A stretch of DNA of 64,000 bases from Flavobacterium sp. M31R6 (GCF_013284035.1 NZ_CP054141.1:1116001-1180000), one strand, 5' to 3'. Shown: positions 8,096 through 16,998, counted from the first letter of the stretch. The notes: generated by a model from the letters alone, not told the origin. Made by a program: numbers and translations.

Positions 8096-9331
8096 ATGAT
8101 CTTACGTTTATTCTTTATAGGTGCTATTCTTTTTGTTATTGAGCTTTATGCTTTTCAGGCAATTAAAACTTTAATTAAATTGAAATGGCTGCTGATTTCT
8201 TATCAAATAATAAGCCTTTTTCTTTTTGTATTTATCCTTTATTCTTTCACGCAATTTGACCGTTCAGTTGGGCAAACCAAGCAGACGATGTTTACTATGG
8301 GCTTGTTGCTGGTGGTTTATCTTCCTAAAATTGTAATGACGGTAATTCTTTTGGGAGAAGATGTATTCCGACTGGCAGCGGGGTCAATCAATTATTTTAT
8401 TGATAATAATAGTAATTCCGATTTTTTGCCTTCCAGACGTAAATTTGTTAGTCAAATAGGTTTAGGGTTGGCTGCCATTCCTTTTTTATCGCTAATTTAT
8501 GGAATATTTGAAGGGAAGTATAATTATAAAGTCATAAAGCAAGCGATACATTTTCCGGATTTGCCCGATGCTTTCGATGGCTTTACAATTACCCAAATTT
8601 CAGATGTACATAGCGGTAGTTTTGATAATCCTGAGAAGATTAATTACGCTATTGATTTGGTGAATGCCCAGAATTCTGACATGATATTATTTACGGGTGA
8701 TATTGTTAATACACATGCCAAGGAAATGCATCCCTGGATTGAAACTTTTAACAGGATTGATAAACATGAATATGGTAAGTTTTCGGTTCTTGGAAATCAT
8801 GATTATGGAGAATATGTGACTTGGCCAACACAAGCCGCCAAGGATAAAAATTTTGAGGACATAAAAAAGTTATACGGTCAAATAGGATTTCAACTGTTAT
8901 TGAATGAACATACTTTTATCGAAAAAGACGGCGATAAAATTGCATTGGTTGGAGTAGAAAATTGGGGTAAAAATTTCAAACAGGCTGGTGATTTAAAGAA
9001 AGCAGCACAACATTTGAGTAAGGAGGATTTTAAAATCTTAATGAGTCATGATCCAAGCCATTGGAATGAAGTGGTTCAGTACGACGATAAGCATTTTCAT
9101 TTAACCTTGTCTGGACATACTCACGGAATGCAATTTGGGATTGAAATTCCAGGTTTTTTTAAGTGGAGTTTGGCTCAATATGTTTACAAACAATGGGCGG
9201 GATTATACGAAAATTTGGGGAGATATGTGTATGTAAATCGTGGTTTTGGATTTCATGCCTATCCTGGCAGGGTTGGGATTATGCCGGAAATCACAGTAAT
9301 TCAACTAATAAAGAGTAAAAAATTAGCATAA
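8096..9331 (+). CDS. Membrane-anchored metallophosphoesterase (calcineurin-like)
   Basis: A 411-residue protein. The first 115 residues contain several hydrophobic helices (LRLFFIGAILFVIELYAF, LLISYQIISLFLFVFIL and others), then the phosphoesterase domain with the metal motifs ISDVHSGS (about 172), FTGDIVNTH, LGNHDYGEY, LMSHDP and SGHTHGMQFG, in the order of the calcineurin-like superfamily with the catalytic side probably facing the periplasm. Members of this YkuE-like group are often annotated as phosphohydrolases; the substrate cannot be told from sequence. I chose ATG 8096 because a reading frame extension to TTG 8066 would overlap a putative -7 element (8064-8076). Confidence 0.88.
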   Translation: MILRLFFIGAILFVIELYAFQAIKTLIKLKWLLISYQIISLFLFVFILYSFTQFDRSVGQTKQTMFTMGLLLVVYLPKIVMTVILLGEDVFRLAAGSINYFIDNNSNSDFLPSRRKFVSQIGLGLAAIPFLSLIYGIFEGKYNYKVIKQAIHFPDLPDAFDGFTITQISDVHSGSFDNPEKINYAIDLVNAQNSDMILFTGDIVNTHAKEMHPWIETFNRIDKHEYGKFSVLGNHDYGEYVTWPTQAAKDKNFEDIKKLYGQIGFQLLLNEHTFIEKDGDKIALVGVENWGKNFKQAGDLKKAAQHLSKEDFKILMSHDPSHWNEVVQYDDKHFHLTLSGHTHGMQFGIEIPGFFKWSLAQYVYKQWAGLYENLGRYVYVNRGFGFHAYPGRVGIMPEITVIQLIKSKKLA

Positions 9332-9345
9332 TTAGTTTAAAATGC

Positions 9346-9353
9346 TAAATTTG
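9346..9353 (+). promoter_or_regulatory. -7 promoter element for the thioredoxin-like gene
   Basis: TAAATTTG matches TAnnTTTG and lies 50 bases before the ATG at 9404. No clear TTG is present at the -33 position. Confidence 0.5.
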
Positions 9354-9403
9354 CAGGATGATATCTCTTTTCGAAAGTAATAGAAATTAAATATTTTGGT
9401 TTT

Positions 9404-9700
9404 ATGTCAAAATTTGGAGAACTTATAAATACTCAAGTTCCTGTGTTAATAGATTTTTACACAGATTGGAACGAATCTTCGGTATCGATGCATCCTGTTA
9501 TAAAAGATGTAGCAGCGGCGCTTGGTGACAAAGTAAAGGTAATCAAGATAGACGTTGACAAAAATCAAGAATTAGCTGATGCTTTACGCATAAAAGGCTT
9601 GCCTACTTTGATGATTTATAAAGAAGGTATGATGATCTGGAGACAGTCTGGTGAGTTGGATGCCAATACTTTAATCGGAATAGTGCAAGAGCAATTGTAA
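9404..9700 (+). CDS. Thioredoxin-fold protein lacking the CxxC active site
   Basis: A 98-residue single-domain thioredoxin. The fold is clear from VLIDFYTDW, KVIKIDVDKN, the cis-proline loop KGLPTLMIYKEG and a C-terminal helix, and the length is normal. However, the catalytic W-C-G-P-C is replaced by W-N-E-S-S and the protein has no cysteine at all, so it cannot be a dithiol oxidoreductase. It probably acts as a binding or scaffold domain. It sits 72 bases after the metallophosphoesterase with its own -7 box (9346-9353) and is convergent with the deacetylase gene. Confidence 0.88.
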   Translation: MSKFGELINTQVPVLIDFYTDWNESSVSMHPVIKDVAAALGDKVKVIKIDVDKNQELADALRIKGLPTLMIYKEGMMIWRQSGELDANTLIGIVQEQL

Positions 9701-9714
9701 TCTTTGGTTTTAGA

Positions 9715-10365
9715 TTATTGAATTACTTCAAAAGTAAATCCCCTCTGTTTTAATATTTCCAAAGATCTTGGGAGTGTGTATTCTAAGTTTTTGAATGCTT
9801 TTACACTGTCATGGAATACAATTATACTTCCCGATTCTACATTTTGCAATACATTTTCCAGACATTTTTCTGGTGTTATGGTTTGGTCAAAATCAGCGCT
9901 AAGTACATCCCACATGATTATTTTATAACCTAATTGTTGCAATTTTTTGGATTGCGAGTTTTTTATTTTGCCGTAAGGTGGACGAAAAATTTTAGATTTT
10001 AGATTGGAGATTTTAGGTTGCAGATTTAAGATTTCCGATTCGCACAAGGCAATATTGTATAAATAGTCTTCGGTTGGTGTATTCCATCCTTTCAAATGAT
10101 TGTAGGTATGATTTCCAATGGAATGGCCTTCTTCTATGGTTTTGAAAAAAATCTCTCCGTGATTGTTTATGTTTTTTCCAATGCAGAAAAATGTGGCTTT
10201 TGCGTTGTATTTTTTTAGTTCTTTCAATACCCATTCTGTGATCTCAGGAGTTGGACCATCGTCAAAAGTGAGGTAGATTTTATTCTCCACATTTGGAATG
10301 TCCCAAATGTAATTGGAGAATATTTTTTTAATAAAGTTATTTGTTTTAATCCAATAGGGTTTCAT
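9715..10365 (-). CDS. Polysaccharide deacetylase family protein (NodB domain)
   Basis: A 216-residue protein that is essentially one carbohydrate esterase 4 (NodB) domain. It has the catalytic/metal motif LTFDDGPTP, the metal-binding histidines in GNHTYNHL, the RPPYG motif and the late FHDS motif, so it should be an active metal-dependent N-deacetylase on a GlcNAc-containing polymer. There is no signal peptide, so either it acts in the cytoplasm or export is by another route. Residues around ILNLQPKISNLKSKIF, just before RPPYG, are encoded by a stretch of short AT-rich repeats (see 9989-10039) that looks like a secondary insertion. Confidence 0.88.
   Translation of the reverse strand: MKPYWIKTNNFIKKIFSNYIWDIPNVENKIYLTFDDGPTPEITEWVLKELKKYNAKATFFCIGKNINNHGEIFFKTIEEGHSIGNHTYNHLKGWNTPTEDYLYNIALCESEILNLQPKISNLKSKIFRPPYGKIKNSQSKKLQQLGYKIIMWDVLSADFDQTITPEKCLENVLQNVESGSIIVFHDSVKAFKNLEYTLPRSLEILKQRGFTFEVIQ
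9989..10039. repeat. Short-period GATTTTAGATT repeat inside a gene
   Basis: On the plus strand the DNA reads as imperfect repeats of GATTTTAGATTGGAGATTTT type with a period of about 8-12 bases. The stretch lies in frame in the deacetylase gene and is unlike the surrounding coding sequence. Confidence 0.6.
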
Positions 10366-10459
10366 AATTCAATAGCACAATTCACTGCAATTTAAACAAA
10401 AAAATGCAGTGCTTTTTTAATTGCACTGCATTTTTAAGTGATGATTTTAATCTTGACAC

Positions 10460-13400
10460 TTATTCTTTTTTGCGTCCAAATCGAGCAAATATTTCAATAT
10501 AAGTATTGAAAGTTTTTTTGCTTGAATTGTAATAATCAATGTCTTTACTGTCTTTCATCACAATCAATAAACCTCTGTAGCGTTCTAAGTCAGTTATGAT
10601 TTCAATACTGATGCTAGATTGTTCAGATGGAGCTAATTTGGCATAATAATTAAGGTTCTCCTTGTATTTTTGCATTAGTTTATCCAATAAGTCATGAGCT
10701 TTTGCTTTTTCTCCAACATCATAATATCCTTTTGCGAATGGCTCTACAAGTGAATAGTAGCCAAACTTTTCCAAAGGCATTTTTGTCATAGCCAAATCAA
10801 TGATGTTTTTCGCTTTGTCAATCTTTCCTTCAGCAATGAGTTTGTTCATCAAGCGAGACAAATTCATTCTGTAAGTAAGACTTTCTCTGCGGGTTTCAGG
10901 ATCGTGGTATATTTTGTCACTTTCGCTATTACCCCAGTCCCATTTCATTACTTTATTATACATATTATCTGCATCAATTCGACCCATATCCATTTGACCT
11001 GAATCTTCTGGCAATGCCGTTTTTATTGGAACTAATTTGTAAACCATCCCTTCTAATTGAAGATAGTCTTTCATCCATAAATAATCTTCGGCATCAAAAG
11101 CTCCTCCACTAAAATACACCGGTCTTTTCCAATTGTTGTTGTTAATTAGATCGAGCATCATTAACCTGTTTTTATAGATGGCGCTTCCTTTGATGTCAAT
11201 GTCGATGTACGGAACAATAGAATCGCTAAGTTTAGGATCAACCACTTTATTCTTTAGGATATTTGCTTTGTCTATCGGAATTCTGATTTTATTTGTTGGG
11301 AAGAAATGTATGGTTTGCCCGTTTTGCATTTCTACTGTAGATCTTGGGTCTTTTATAAATTTTATAAAAGCATTTAAATCCCAACGGCTTTCGGTTTTTT
11401 GAATGTGTGCTACATAGTCAAGTTTGTCTCCAACGTATTCATCATGTGTAAATGATATCGGTAAAGCTTCAGACTGGTACGCTTTTCTTTTCATTTGATC
11501 AATATACCAGTCTGTCATGAATAAGCTGGTGTTAACAATCTTAATGTCGGTACGAATGCCTTCTATTTCTTGAGCATACCAAAGCGGGAAAGTGTCGTTA
11601 TCCCCAATTGTGAATAAAATCGCGTTAGGGTCACAGGATTCAAGATAGGCTTTTGCCATTGCAGTAGCGGTATATTTTCCAGAACGGTCATGGTCATCCC
11701 AGTTTTGGTATGCCATAAGCATTGGCGCAGCCAATAAACATCCACCGATAAGCAGTGGTCCGGCAATTTTTGGAGCAAGGTATTTTTGTGCACTTTCATA
11801 CAATGCATATACTCCGAATCCAATCCAAATCGCAAATACGTAAAACGAACCTACTAAGGCATAGTCTCTTTCGCGAGGTTCAAATGGTCGTTCGTTTAAG
11901 TAGATCTTCAATGCAATCCCCAAGAAAAGGAAAAGAGCCAATAAAACATAGAAGCTTTTTCTGTCTTTGCTTGCATGATACATGATTCCGATAAGACCAA
12001 GTATAAACGGTAAGAAGAAATACACGTTTCTGCCTTTGTTATTTAAAACATCAGAAGGTAGGTTTTCTTGTGAGCCTAAATGTAAGTTGTCAAGGAATGT
12101 AATTCCGCTTATCCAGTTTCCATCCAGATAATCATATCTTCCTTGTTCGTCGTTTTGTCTTCCAACAAAATTCCACATCAAATATCTCCAATACATATAG
12201 CCAAATTGGTATTCAAACATAAAGCTGAAATTGTCAGCAGTAGTTGGCTTTTCAATGATTAAATAATCTCCATAATGTTTTAGGAAAGAAACATAACCTT
12301 CATTGTCGATCTGTTTTTGAGCATAGGCTTGTCTGAACTCGGCTATCGTTTTTTCAGTTTCGTTTTTTAATTGAGCAATAGCTTTATTGTAATCTTCCTC
12401 GCTTAATTTACTTGGATCCAATCCGTATTTTGCTAAATCCTCTTCATAAGGATAGTCAGGATTCATTCTAAATGCTGGTGGATTCGTGAAATTAATGTAG
12501 TTTTCGATATGTTCTGTGCTCCACATTCTTGGCAAAATAGTTTTTTGATTATCATCACTATTTTGTTCTGCTTTTATGTAGTTGTTTACAATAACATATT
12601 TCCCGGTTTTATAATCTCTCTCGTAATTAGGAGCTTTGTCTAAATACGGATTGTTAGGATCTAATCCTGCAAAAGCTTCTGTGTATTGTGGGCCATAAAA
12701 TAATGGATTTACACCATATTGCTCTCTGTTGTAATAAGCAAGAACTTCGGCAGCATCGGATGGTTTATTTTCGTTAATAACCGTATTTGAATTGGCGCGA
12801 ATTGGTAACATTAACCAAGTTGAGAATCCAATTAGGATAAAAAGAACGCATAAAATAAGGGTATTATAATGTATTAATCCTTTTTTATGGGTGTAGTTTA
12901 AACCAAAATAAAAGAAAGCTATAAGAAGCAGAGTTACAAAAATGGTTCCTGAATTAAAAGGCAATCCCATTGAATTAACCATGAAAACTTCGGTTTTACC
13001 AAAGAATGCCATCGTTAAAGGAAGTAATAATTTGAATATAAAAAGTAAAACAGAAACAACAACAATATTCGCTATAATGAAGTTTTTAACAGTGACTACT
13101 TTATAGTTTTTGAAAAAATATAAAAATCCTATTGCAGGAATTGTCAATAGAGACATAAAGTGTACCCCAAAAGACAATCCAACTACCAAAGAAATTAAAA
13201 GAAGCCATCTGTTTCCTCTGGGAGTGTTCATGTCTTGTTCCCAGCGCAATCCTAACCATAACAGTAAAGAGATTAATAAGGTAGCCATCGCGTAAACTTC
13301 AGCTTCAACAGCATTGAACCAAAAACTATCCGAGAAGGTGTATGCTAAAGCACCAACTAAAGAACTTCCAAGGATTACAATCGAATTGTTTGTGTTGATT

Positions 13401-13735
13401 TCTGAATATTGTCCAATTATTTTTTTTAGTATCATTGTTGATGACCAAAACATAAATAATATAGTAAACGCACTGGAAAATACAGAAGTCATATTCACCA
13501 TTAAAGCAATGTGCTCTTTATCCATGGCAAACATCGCAAAAAAAGCACCAATCATTTGGAATAATGGGGCTCCTGGTGGGTGGCCAACCTCAAGTTTGGC
13601 GGCTGTAGCGATATATTCACCACAATCCCAAAAACTCATTGTGGGTTCAACAGTAAGTGTATAAGTTATTAGTGCGATTGAAAAGGCAAGCCAACCTGTA
13701 ATTGTATTCCATTTGTTGAAATTGAATGATGTCAT
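10460..13735 (-). CDS. Large DUF2723 membrane protein
   Basis: A 1091-residue protein. The first half holds about 12 membrane helices and the DUF2723 signature region near the N-terminus (MSFWDCGEYIATA followed by EVGHPPGAPLFQM). After further helices around residues 590-680 comes a soluble region with FTIGDNDTFPLWYAQE and a C-terminal TPR-like helical part (about 960-1091). DUF2723 proteins are widespread in Bacteroidota and resemble GT-C glycosyltransferases: many helices and an acidic residue in the first extracytoplasmic loop (here DCGE). A role in glycan or glycoprotein assembly is an inference. It is a single-gene unit. Confidence 0.88.
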   Translation of the reverse strand: MTSFNFNKWNTITGWLAFSIALITYTLTVEPTMSFWDCGEYIATAAKLEVGHPPGAPLFQMIGAFFAMFAMDKEHIALMVNMTSVFSSAFTILFMFWSSTMILKKIIGQYSEINTNNSIVILGSSLVGALAYTFSDSFWFNAVEAEVYAMATLLISLLLWLGLRWEQDMNTPRGNRWLLLISLVVGLSFGVHFMSLLTIPAIGFLYFFKNYKVVTVKNFIIANIVVVSVLLFIFKLLLPLTMAFFGKTEVFMVNSMGLPFNSGTIFVTLLLIAFFYFGLNYTHKKGLIHYNTLILCVLFILIGFSTWLMLPIRANSNTVINENKPSDAAEVLAYYNREQYGVNPLFYGPQYTEAFAGLDPNNPYLDKAPNYERDYKTGKYVIVNNYIKAEQNSDDNQKTILPRMWSTEHIENYINFTNPPAFRMNPDYPYEEDLAKYGLDPSKLSEEDYNKAIAQLKNETEKTIAEFRQAYAQKQIDNEGYVSFLKHYGDYLIIEKPTTADNFSFMFEYQFGYMYWRYLMWNFVGRQNDEQGRYDYLDGNWISGITFLDNLHLGSQENLPSDVLNNKGRNVYFFLPFILGLIGIMYHASKDRKSFYVLLALFLFLGIALKIYLNERPFEPRERDYALVGSFYVFAIWIGFGVYALYESAQKYLAPKIAGPLLIGGCLLAAPMLMAYQNWDDHDRSGKYTATAMAKAYLESCDPNAILFTIGDNDTFPLWYAQEIEGIRTDIKIVNTSLFMTDWYIDQMKRKAYQSEALPISFTHDEYVGDKLDYVAHIQKTESRWDLNAFIKFIKDPRSTVEMQNGQTIHFFPTNKIRIPIDKANILKNKVVDPKLSDSIVPYIDIDIKGSAIYKNRLMMLDLINNNNWKRPVYFSGGAFDAEDYLWMKDYLQLEGMVYKLVPIKTALPEDSGQMDMGRIDADNMYNKVMKWDWGNSESDKIYHDPETRRESLTYRMNLSRLMNKLIAEGKIDKAKNIIDLAMTKMPLEKFGYYSLVEPFAKGYYDVGEKAKAHDLLDKLMQKYKENLNYYAKLAPSEQSSISIEIITDLERYRGLLIVMKDSKDIDYYNSSKKTFNTYIEIFARFGRKKE

Positions 13736-13935
13736 ATACTAGTCTTCTGTTTTTTTATATGTTTTAAAAAGTGTTACAAAGAAAATGTTTTTTTTTTTAA
13801 AGTTAAGTCGCATTATTATAATTTTATTGAAAATAATCGTTTTGGTAAATGCTTTGTCTTTCAGTATTTTAATCAGATTTTGTTTTTTAAATTGAAATTT
13901 GTTTCATTTTTTTTGAAGAAAAAGGCAAAAAAAGT

Positions 13936-13965
13936 TTGCACAGCTTGGAATTTGTTTTAAATTTG
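13936..13965 (+). promoter_or_regulatory. Promoter for tRNA-Gln
   Basis: TTG (13936-13938), a 19-base spacer and TAAATTTG (13958-13965) match the phylum consensus exactly. The tRNA begins 32 bases after the -7 box. Confidence 0.82.
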
Positions 13966-13997
13966 CACTCGCTTAGCAGAAATGTTAGCAACAAAGC

Positions 13998-14068
13998 TGG
14001 TCTATGGTGTAATGGTAACACAACTGTTTTTGGTGCAGTCTTTCTAGGTTCGAGTCCTAGTAGACCAA
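13998..14068 (+). tRNA. tRNA-Gln (anticodon TTG)
   Basis: A 71-nt cloverleaf. The acceptor TGGTCTA pairs with TAGACCA (14061-14067) with discriminator A. The anticodon stem ACTGT/GCAGT encloses the loop TTTTGGT with anticodon TTG. The T-arm is CTAGG-TTCGAGT-CCTAG. No CCA is encoded, as usual in this phylum. It stands alone between a strong promoter and a terminator. Confidence 0.96.
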
Positions 14069-14071
14069 CGG

Positions 14072-14100
14072 AAGCCCTTCAAAATTGAGGGGCTTTTTTT
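14072..14100 (+). terminator. Terminator of the tRNA-Gln transcript
   Basis: AAGCCC and GGGCTT form a stem extended by CTTCAA/TTGAGG pairing and run directly into seven Ts (14094-14100). Confidence 0.85.
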
Positions 14101-14126
14101 ATGGTATTAATTGAAGTGTTAATATG

Positions 14127-14167
14127 TGAAAAAAAGAAAGCCTCTCAAAATTTGAGAGGCTTTCTTT
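14127..14167 (-). terminator. Perfect 17-bp inverted repeat, terminator of the universal stress protein gene
   Basis: 14133-14149 and 14151-14167 are perfect complements (AAAGAAAGCCTCTCAAA type) around one base. On the minus strand the stem ends in a run of T derived from the A-run at 14129-14135, directly after the stop of the minus-strand gene at 14178. Confidence 0.85.
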
Positions 14168-14177
14168 GTGTTGAGAA

Positions 14178-15002
14178 TTATATTCTAAATGTTAATACGG
14201 GTTTTGTGGCGTGATTTACCAAATCTTCTGAGATGCTTCCGGCAAAAAAATGGTTAAGGCCGGTTCTTCCATGAGTGCAAAATGCGATCAAGTCGGCATC
14301 TTTTTCATTGGAATAGTTGATTATTCCTTTTTCTACATTGTTTTCGTTGTATATTTCAAATGAGTATTCAGGCATGTCAAAATCAGCTACAAAATCGGTA
14401 ACTATTTTGCGTGCGGCCGAAGTGCTTTTGAAGCTATTTGGCGTGCAAATCATTACCAGATTTAGTTTTGATCCAAATAATTTGGTAAAATCAAGCATTT
14501 TTTGAAATGGTTTTTTGATTTCTTTTGAAAAATCGGAAGCAAAAATGATGTTTTGGATTTTGAAATTATTTATTTTGCTTTTAATAACCAAAACAGGGGT
14601 TTCTGATTGTCTTACTACTTTTTCAGTATTCGATCCAATGATGATTTCGTTGATTCCGGTTGCTCCATGTGAACCCATAACAATGAGGTCTATGTCGTTT
14701 TGTTTGATGTAATTGTTTATTCCGTGATAAGCTCCATCAAGTCGTACTACTTCGGTAATTTTGATGCCAGCCAGATAAGGACGGTTTTTGATGTTTTTTA
14801 ATGTTTCTTCTGCTTTACGTTTGAATAACATTACCTCTGGTATGCTTGTTCCTCCTGTTAAGGCGTCATTCATTTGACCTGGTAGTTCAAGCATATGGAG
14901 TAAAATGATTTCACAGTCGTTTTTTTTTGCAATTTCTGCGCCAACTTCTATTGCTTCATCAGCATATTTAGAGAAGTCAGTGGGAATTAAAATTCTTTTC
15001 AT
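14178..15002 (-). CDS. Tandem universal stress protein (two UspA domains)
   Basis: A 274-residue protein made of two Usp domains (about 1-140 and 147-274). The first half has IPTDFSKYADEAIEVGAEIA, then the ATP-binding loop GSHGATGINEIIIGSNTEKV, so nucleotide binding is likely. The second half has THGRTGLNHFFAGSISE, a similar loop, with KPVLTF at the end. Universal stress proteins are cytosolic and accumulate under starvation or energy stress; the exact role here is unknown. It is monocistronic, ended by a perfect inverted repeat. Confidence 0.92.
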   Translation of the reverse strand: MKRILIPTDFSKYADEAIEVGAEIAKKNDCEIILLHMLELPGQMNDALTGGTSIPEVMLFKRKAEETLKNIKNRPYLAGIKITEVVRLDGAYHGINNYIKQNDIDLIVMGSHGATGINEIIIGSNTEKVVRQSETPVLVIKSKINNFKIQNIIFASDFSKEIKKPFQKMLDFTKLFGSKLNLVMICTPNSFKSTSAARKIVTDFVADFDMPEYSFEIYNENNVEKGIINYSNEKDADLIAFCTHGRTGLNHFFAGSISEDLVNHATKPVLTFRI

Positions 15003-15086
15003 GGTGTTCGGGGTTTGATTTATCAGTAAAACTGTGCTAATTTAATAGATTAAAGATATAAAATTTTTTAATAGTAATCAATTTTT

Positions 15087-15113
15087 TTGATTTATAAAAA
15101 AACACTATATTTG
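15087..15113 (+). promoter_or_regulatory. Promoter of the rimP-nusA-infB operon
   Basis: TATATTTG (15106-15113) is a perfect -7 element. A TTG (15087-15089) lies 16 bases upstream, slightly short of the usual spacing. The predicted leader is about 58 nt and contains a terminator-like hairpin. Confidence 0.65.
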
Positions 15114-15142
15114 CACCGTTATTTATTAATATACTAGATAAT

Positions 15143-15168
15143 GAGGCACGCATAGCGTGCCTCTTTTT
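15143..15168 (+). terminator. Leader hairpin with terminator form before rimP (possible attenuator)
   Basis: GAGGCACGC (15143-15151) and GCGTGCCTC (15155-15163) form a perfect 9-bp GC-rich stem with a 3-base loop, followed by TTTTT. It lies between the -7 box (15113) and the rimP ATG (15177), so it is inside the operon's leader. It has the form of an intrinsic terminator, suggesting transcription attenuation of an operon that encodes the termination factor NusA. Confidence 0.7.
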
Positions 15169-15176
15169 ATAAAGAT

Positions 15177-15641
15177 ATGACATTTAAAGAAAAAGTAAAG
15201 CAAGTATTAGAAGAGGCTCTTCTTGAAAAACCATCTGTTTTTTTAATTGACCTGACCATTACGGACAGTTTTAAGATTATTATTGGTATTGATGGGGATA
15301 ATGGTGTGGTTTTGCAAGACTGTATTGATATAAGTCGTGCTGTTGAGAATAATTTAGATAGAGAAGAACAGGATTACTCTTTAGAAGTGGCTTCTGTTGG
15401 AGTAGGTTCTCCTTTAAAATTGGTTAGACAGTATAAAAAAAATATAGGTAGAACATTAATCGTTAAGACGAATACAGAAAATATTGAAGCAGAATTAGTT
15501 GAAGCTAATGATCTTTTTATAATTTTGTCGTGGAAAGCTAGAGAACCCAAAAAAATTGGTAAAGGAAAAGAGACGGTTCAAAAAGAACAACAAATTCCTT
15601 ACTCAGATATTAAAGAAGCAATTGTTACAGTAACATTTTAA
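15177..15641 (+). CDS. rimP: Ribosome maturation factor RimP
   Basis: A 154-residue protein of the size expected for RimP, which helps assembly of the 30S subunit. It shows the N-terminal alpha/beta domain ([19 protein letters not shown]), the central conserved D-C-I-D-I-S-R segment and the [20 protein letters not shown] region equivalent to the family's Y-x-L-E-V-S-S-P-G motif, then a C-terminal SH3-like domain. It is first in the conserved rimP-nusA-infB order, 13 bases before nusA. In [14 protein letters not shown] the usual SPG is varied to SVGVGSP, which is common in this group. Confidence 0.95.
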   Translation: MTFKEKVKQVLEEALLEKPSVFLIDLTITDSFKIIIGIDGDNGVVLQDCIDISRAVENNLDREEQDYSLEVASVGVGSPLKLVRQYKKNIGRTLIVKTNTENIEAELVEANDLFIILSWKAREPKKIGKGKETVQKEQQIPYSDIKEAIVTVTF

Positions 15642-15654
15642 TTAAAGAATTCGC

Positions 15655-16908
15655 ATGGAAAATTTAGCATTAATCGATTCATTTTCAGAGTTTAAAGATG
15701 ATAAACTTATTGATCGTGTAACGCTTATGGCAATTTTGGAAGATGTATTTAGAAATGCATTGAAGAAAAAATACGGTTCAGATGATAATTTCGATATCAT
15801 TATAAATCCTGATAAAGGAGATATGGAGATTTGGAGAAGAAGGGTAATCGTTGCTGACGAGGATTTGGATTTTGAAAATGAGGAAATTACATTAACTGAA
15901 GCTAGAAAAATAGAAGCCGATTTTGAAATTGGTGAAGAGGTTTCTGAAGAAGTTAAGCTGATAGATTTAGGTAGAAGAGCGATATTGGCTTTAAGACAAA
16001 ACTTAATTTCAAAAATACACGAACACGATAATACTAATCTTTACAAACAGTTTAAAGATATTATTGGTGATATTTACACAGCGGAAGTACATCATGTACG
16101 TCCAAGAGTTGTAATTTTGGTGGATGATGATGGAAACGAAATCATTTTACCAAAAGAAAAACAAATCCCTTCAGATTTCTTCCGTAAAGGTGATAATGTG
16201 AGAGGTATAATTGAAAGCGTTGAACTAAAAGGAAATAAACCTCAGATTATTATGTCTAGAACTTCAGATAAGTTCTTGGAGAAATTGTTTGAGCAAGAAA
16301 TACCGGAAGTTTTTGACGGTTTGATTATGGTTAAAAATGTTGTGAGAATTCCAGGTGAAAAAGCAAAAGTAGCTGTTGATTCTTATGATGATCGTATTGA
16401 TCCGGTTGGTGCCTGTGTAGGTATGAAAGGGTCGCGTATTCATGGAATTGTTCGTGAATTAGGAAATGAAAATATTGATGTAATCAATTATACTAGCAAT
16501 ATTCAATTGTATATTACTAGAGCATTAAGTCCTGCTAAAGTTTCTTCAATCAAAATTAATGAAGAGACAAAAAGAGCTGAAGTGTTTTTGAAATTGGAAG
16601 AAGTTTCTAAAGCAATCGGTAGAGGAGGTCATAATATTCGTTTGGCTGGTTTGTTAACTGGTTATGAATTGGATGTAATACGTGAAGGTGATGTAGCTGG
16701 TGCGATTGCAGATGATGACGATGTTGAATTGACTGAGTTCTCAGATGAGATAGAAGAGTGGGTAATTGAAGAATTTGCAAAAATTGGGTTGGATACTGCT
16801 AAAAGTATTTTGAAACATAATGTGGATGATTTAGTTAGAAGAACAGACCTAGAAGAGGAAACGATTCTAGATGTAATGAGAATATTAAATGAAGAGTTTG
16901 ATAGTTAA
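15655..16908 (+). CDS. nusA: Transcription termination/antitermination factor NusA
   Basis: A 417-residue NusA. The N-terminal RNA polymerase-binding domain (1-125) is followed by an S1 domain (about 130-200, AEVHHVRPRVVILVDDDGNE) and two KH domains, with the diagnostic DPVGACVGMKGSRIHGIVRE (about 244-263) and the second KH loop AIGRGGHNIRLA (about 321-332). The acidic C-terminal repeats found in Escherichia coli are absent; a short helical tail (EEFAKIGLDTAKSIL) ends the protein. It binds RNA polymerase and nascent RNA and controls pausing and termination. A 90-base gap separates it from infB. Confidence 0.97.
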   Translation: MENLALIDSFSEFKDDKLIDRVTLMAILEDVFRNALKKKYGSDDNFDIIINPDKGDMEIWRRRVIVADEDLDFENEEITLTEARKIEADFEIGEEVSEEVKLIDLGRRAILALRQNLISKIHEHDNTNLYKQFKDIIGDIYTAEVHHVRPRVVILVDDDGNEIILPKEKQIPSDFFRKGDNVRGIIESVELKGNKPQIIMSRTSDKFLEKLFEQEIPEVFDGLIMVKNVVRIPGEKAKVAVDSYDDRIDPVGACVGMKGSRIHGIVRELGNENIDVINYTSNIQLYITRALSPAKVSSIKINEETKRAEVFLKLEEVSKAIGRGGHNIRLAGLLTGYELDVIREGDVAGAIADDDDVELTEFSDEIEEWVIEEFAKIGLDTAKSILKHNVDDLVRRTDLEEETILDVMRILNEEFDS

Positions 16909-16998
16909 CATGCTATTAATTCCTCATATAAAATAAATTTCTATTTTTATTATAAAATATAAATAGAACAACGAATAAGGTAAAAATAAAAAGGTTTT

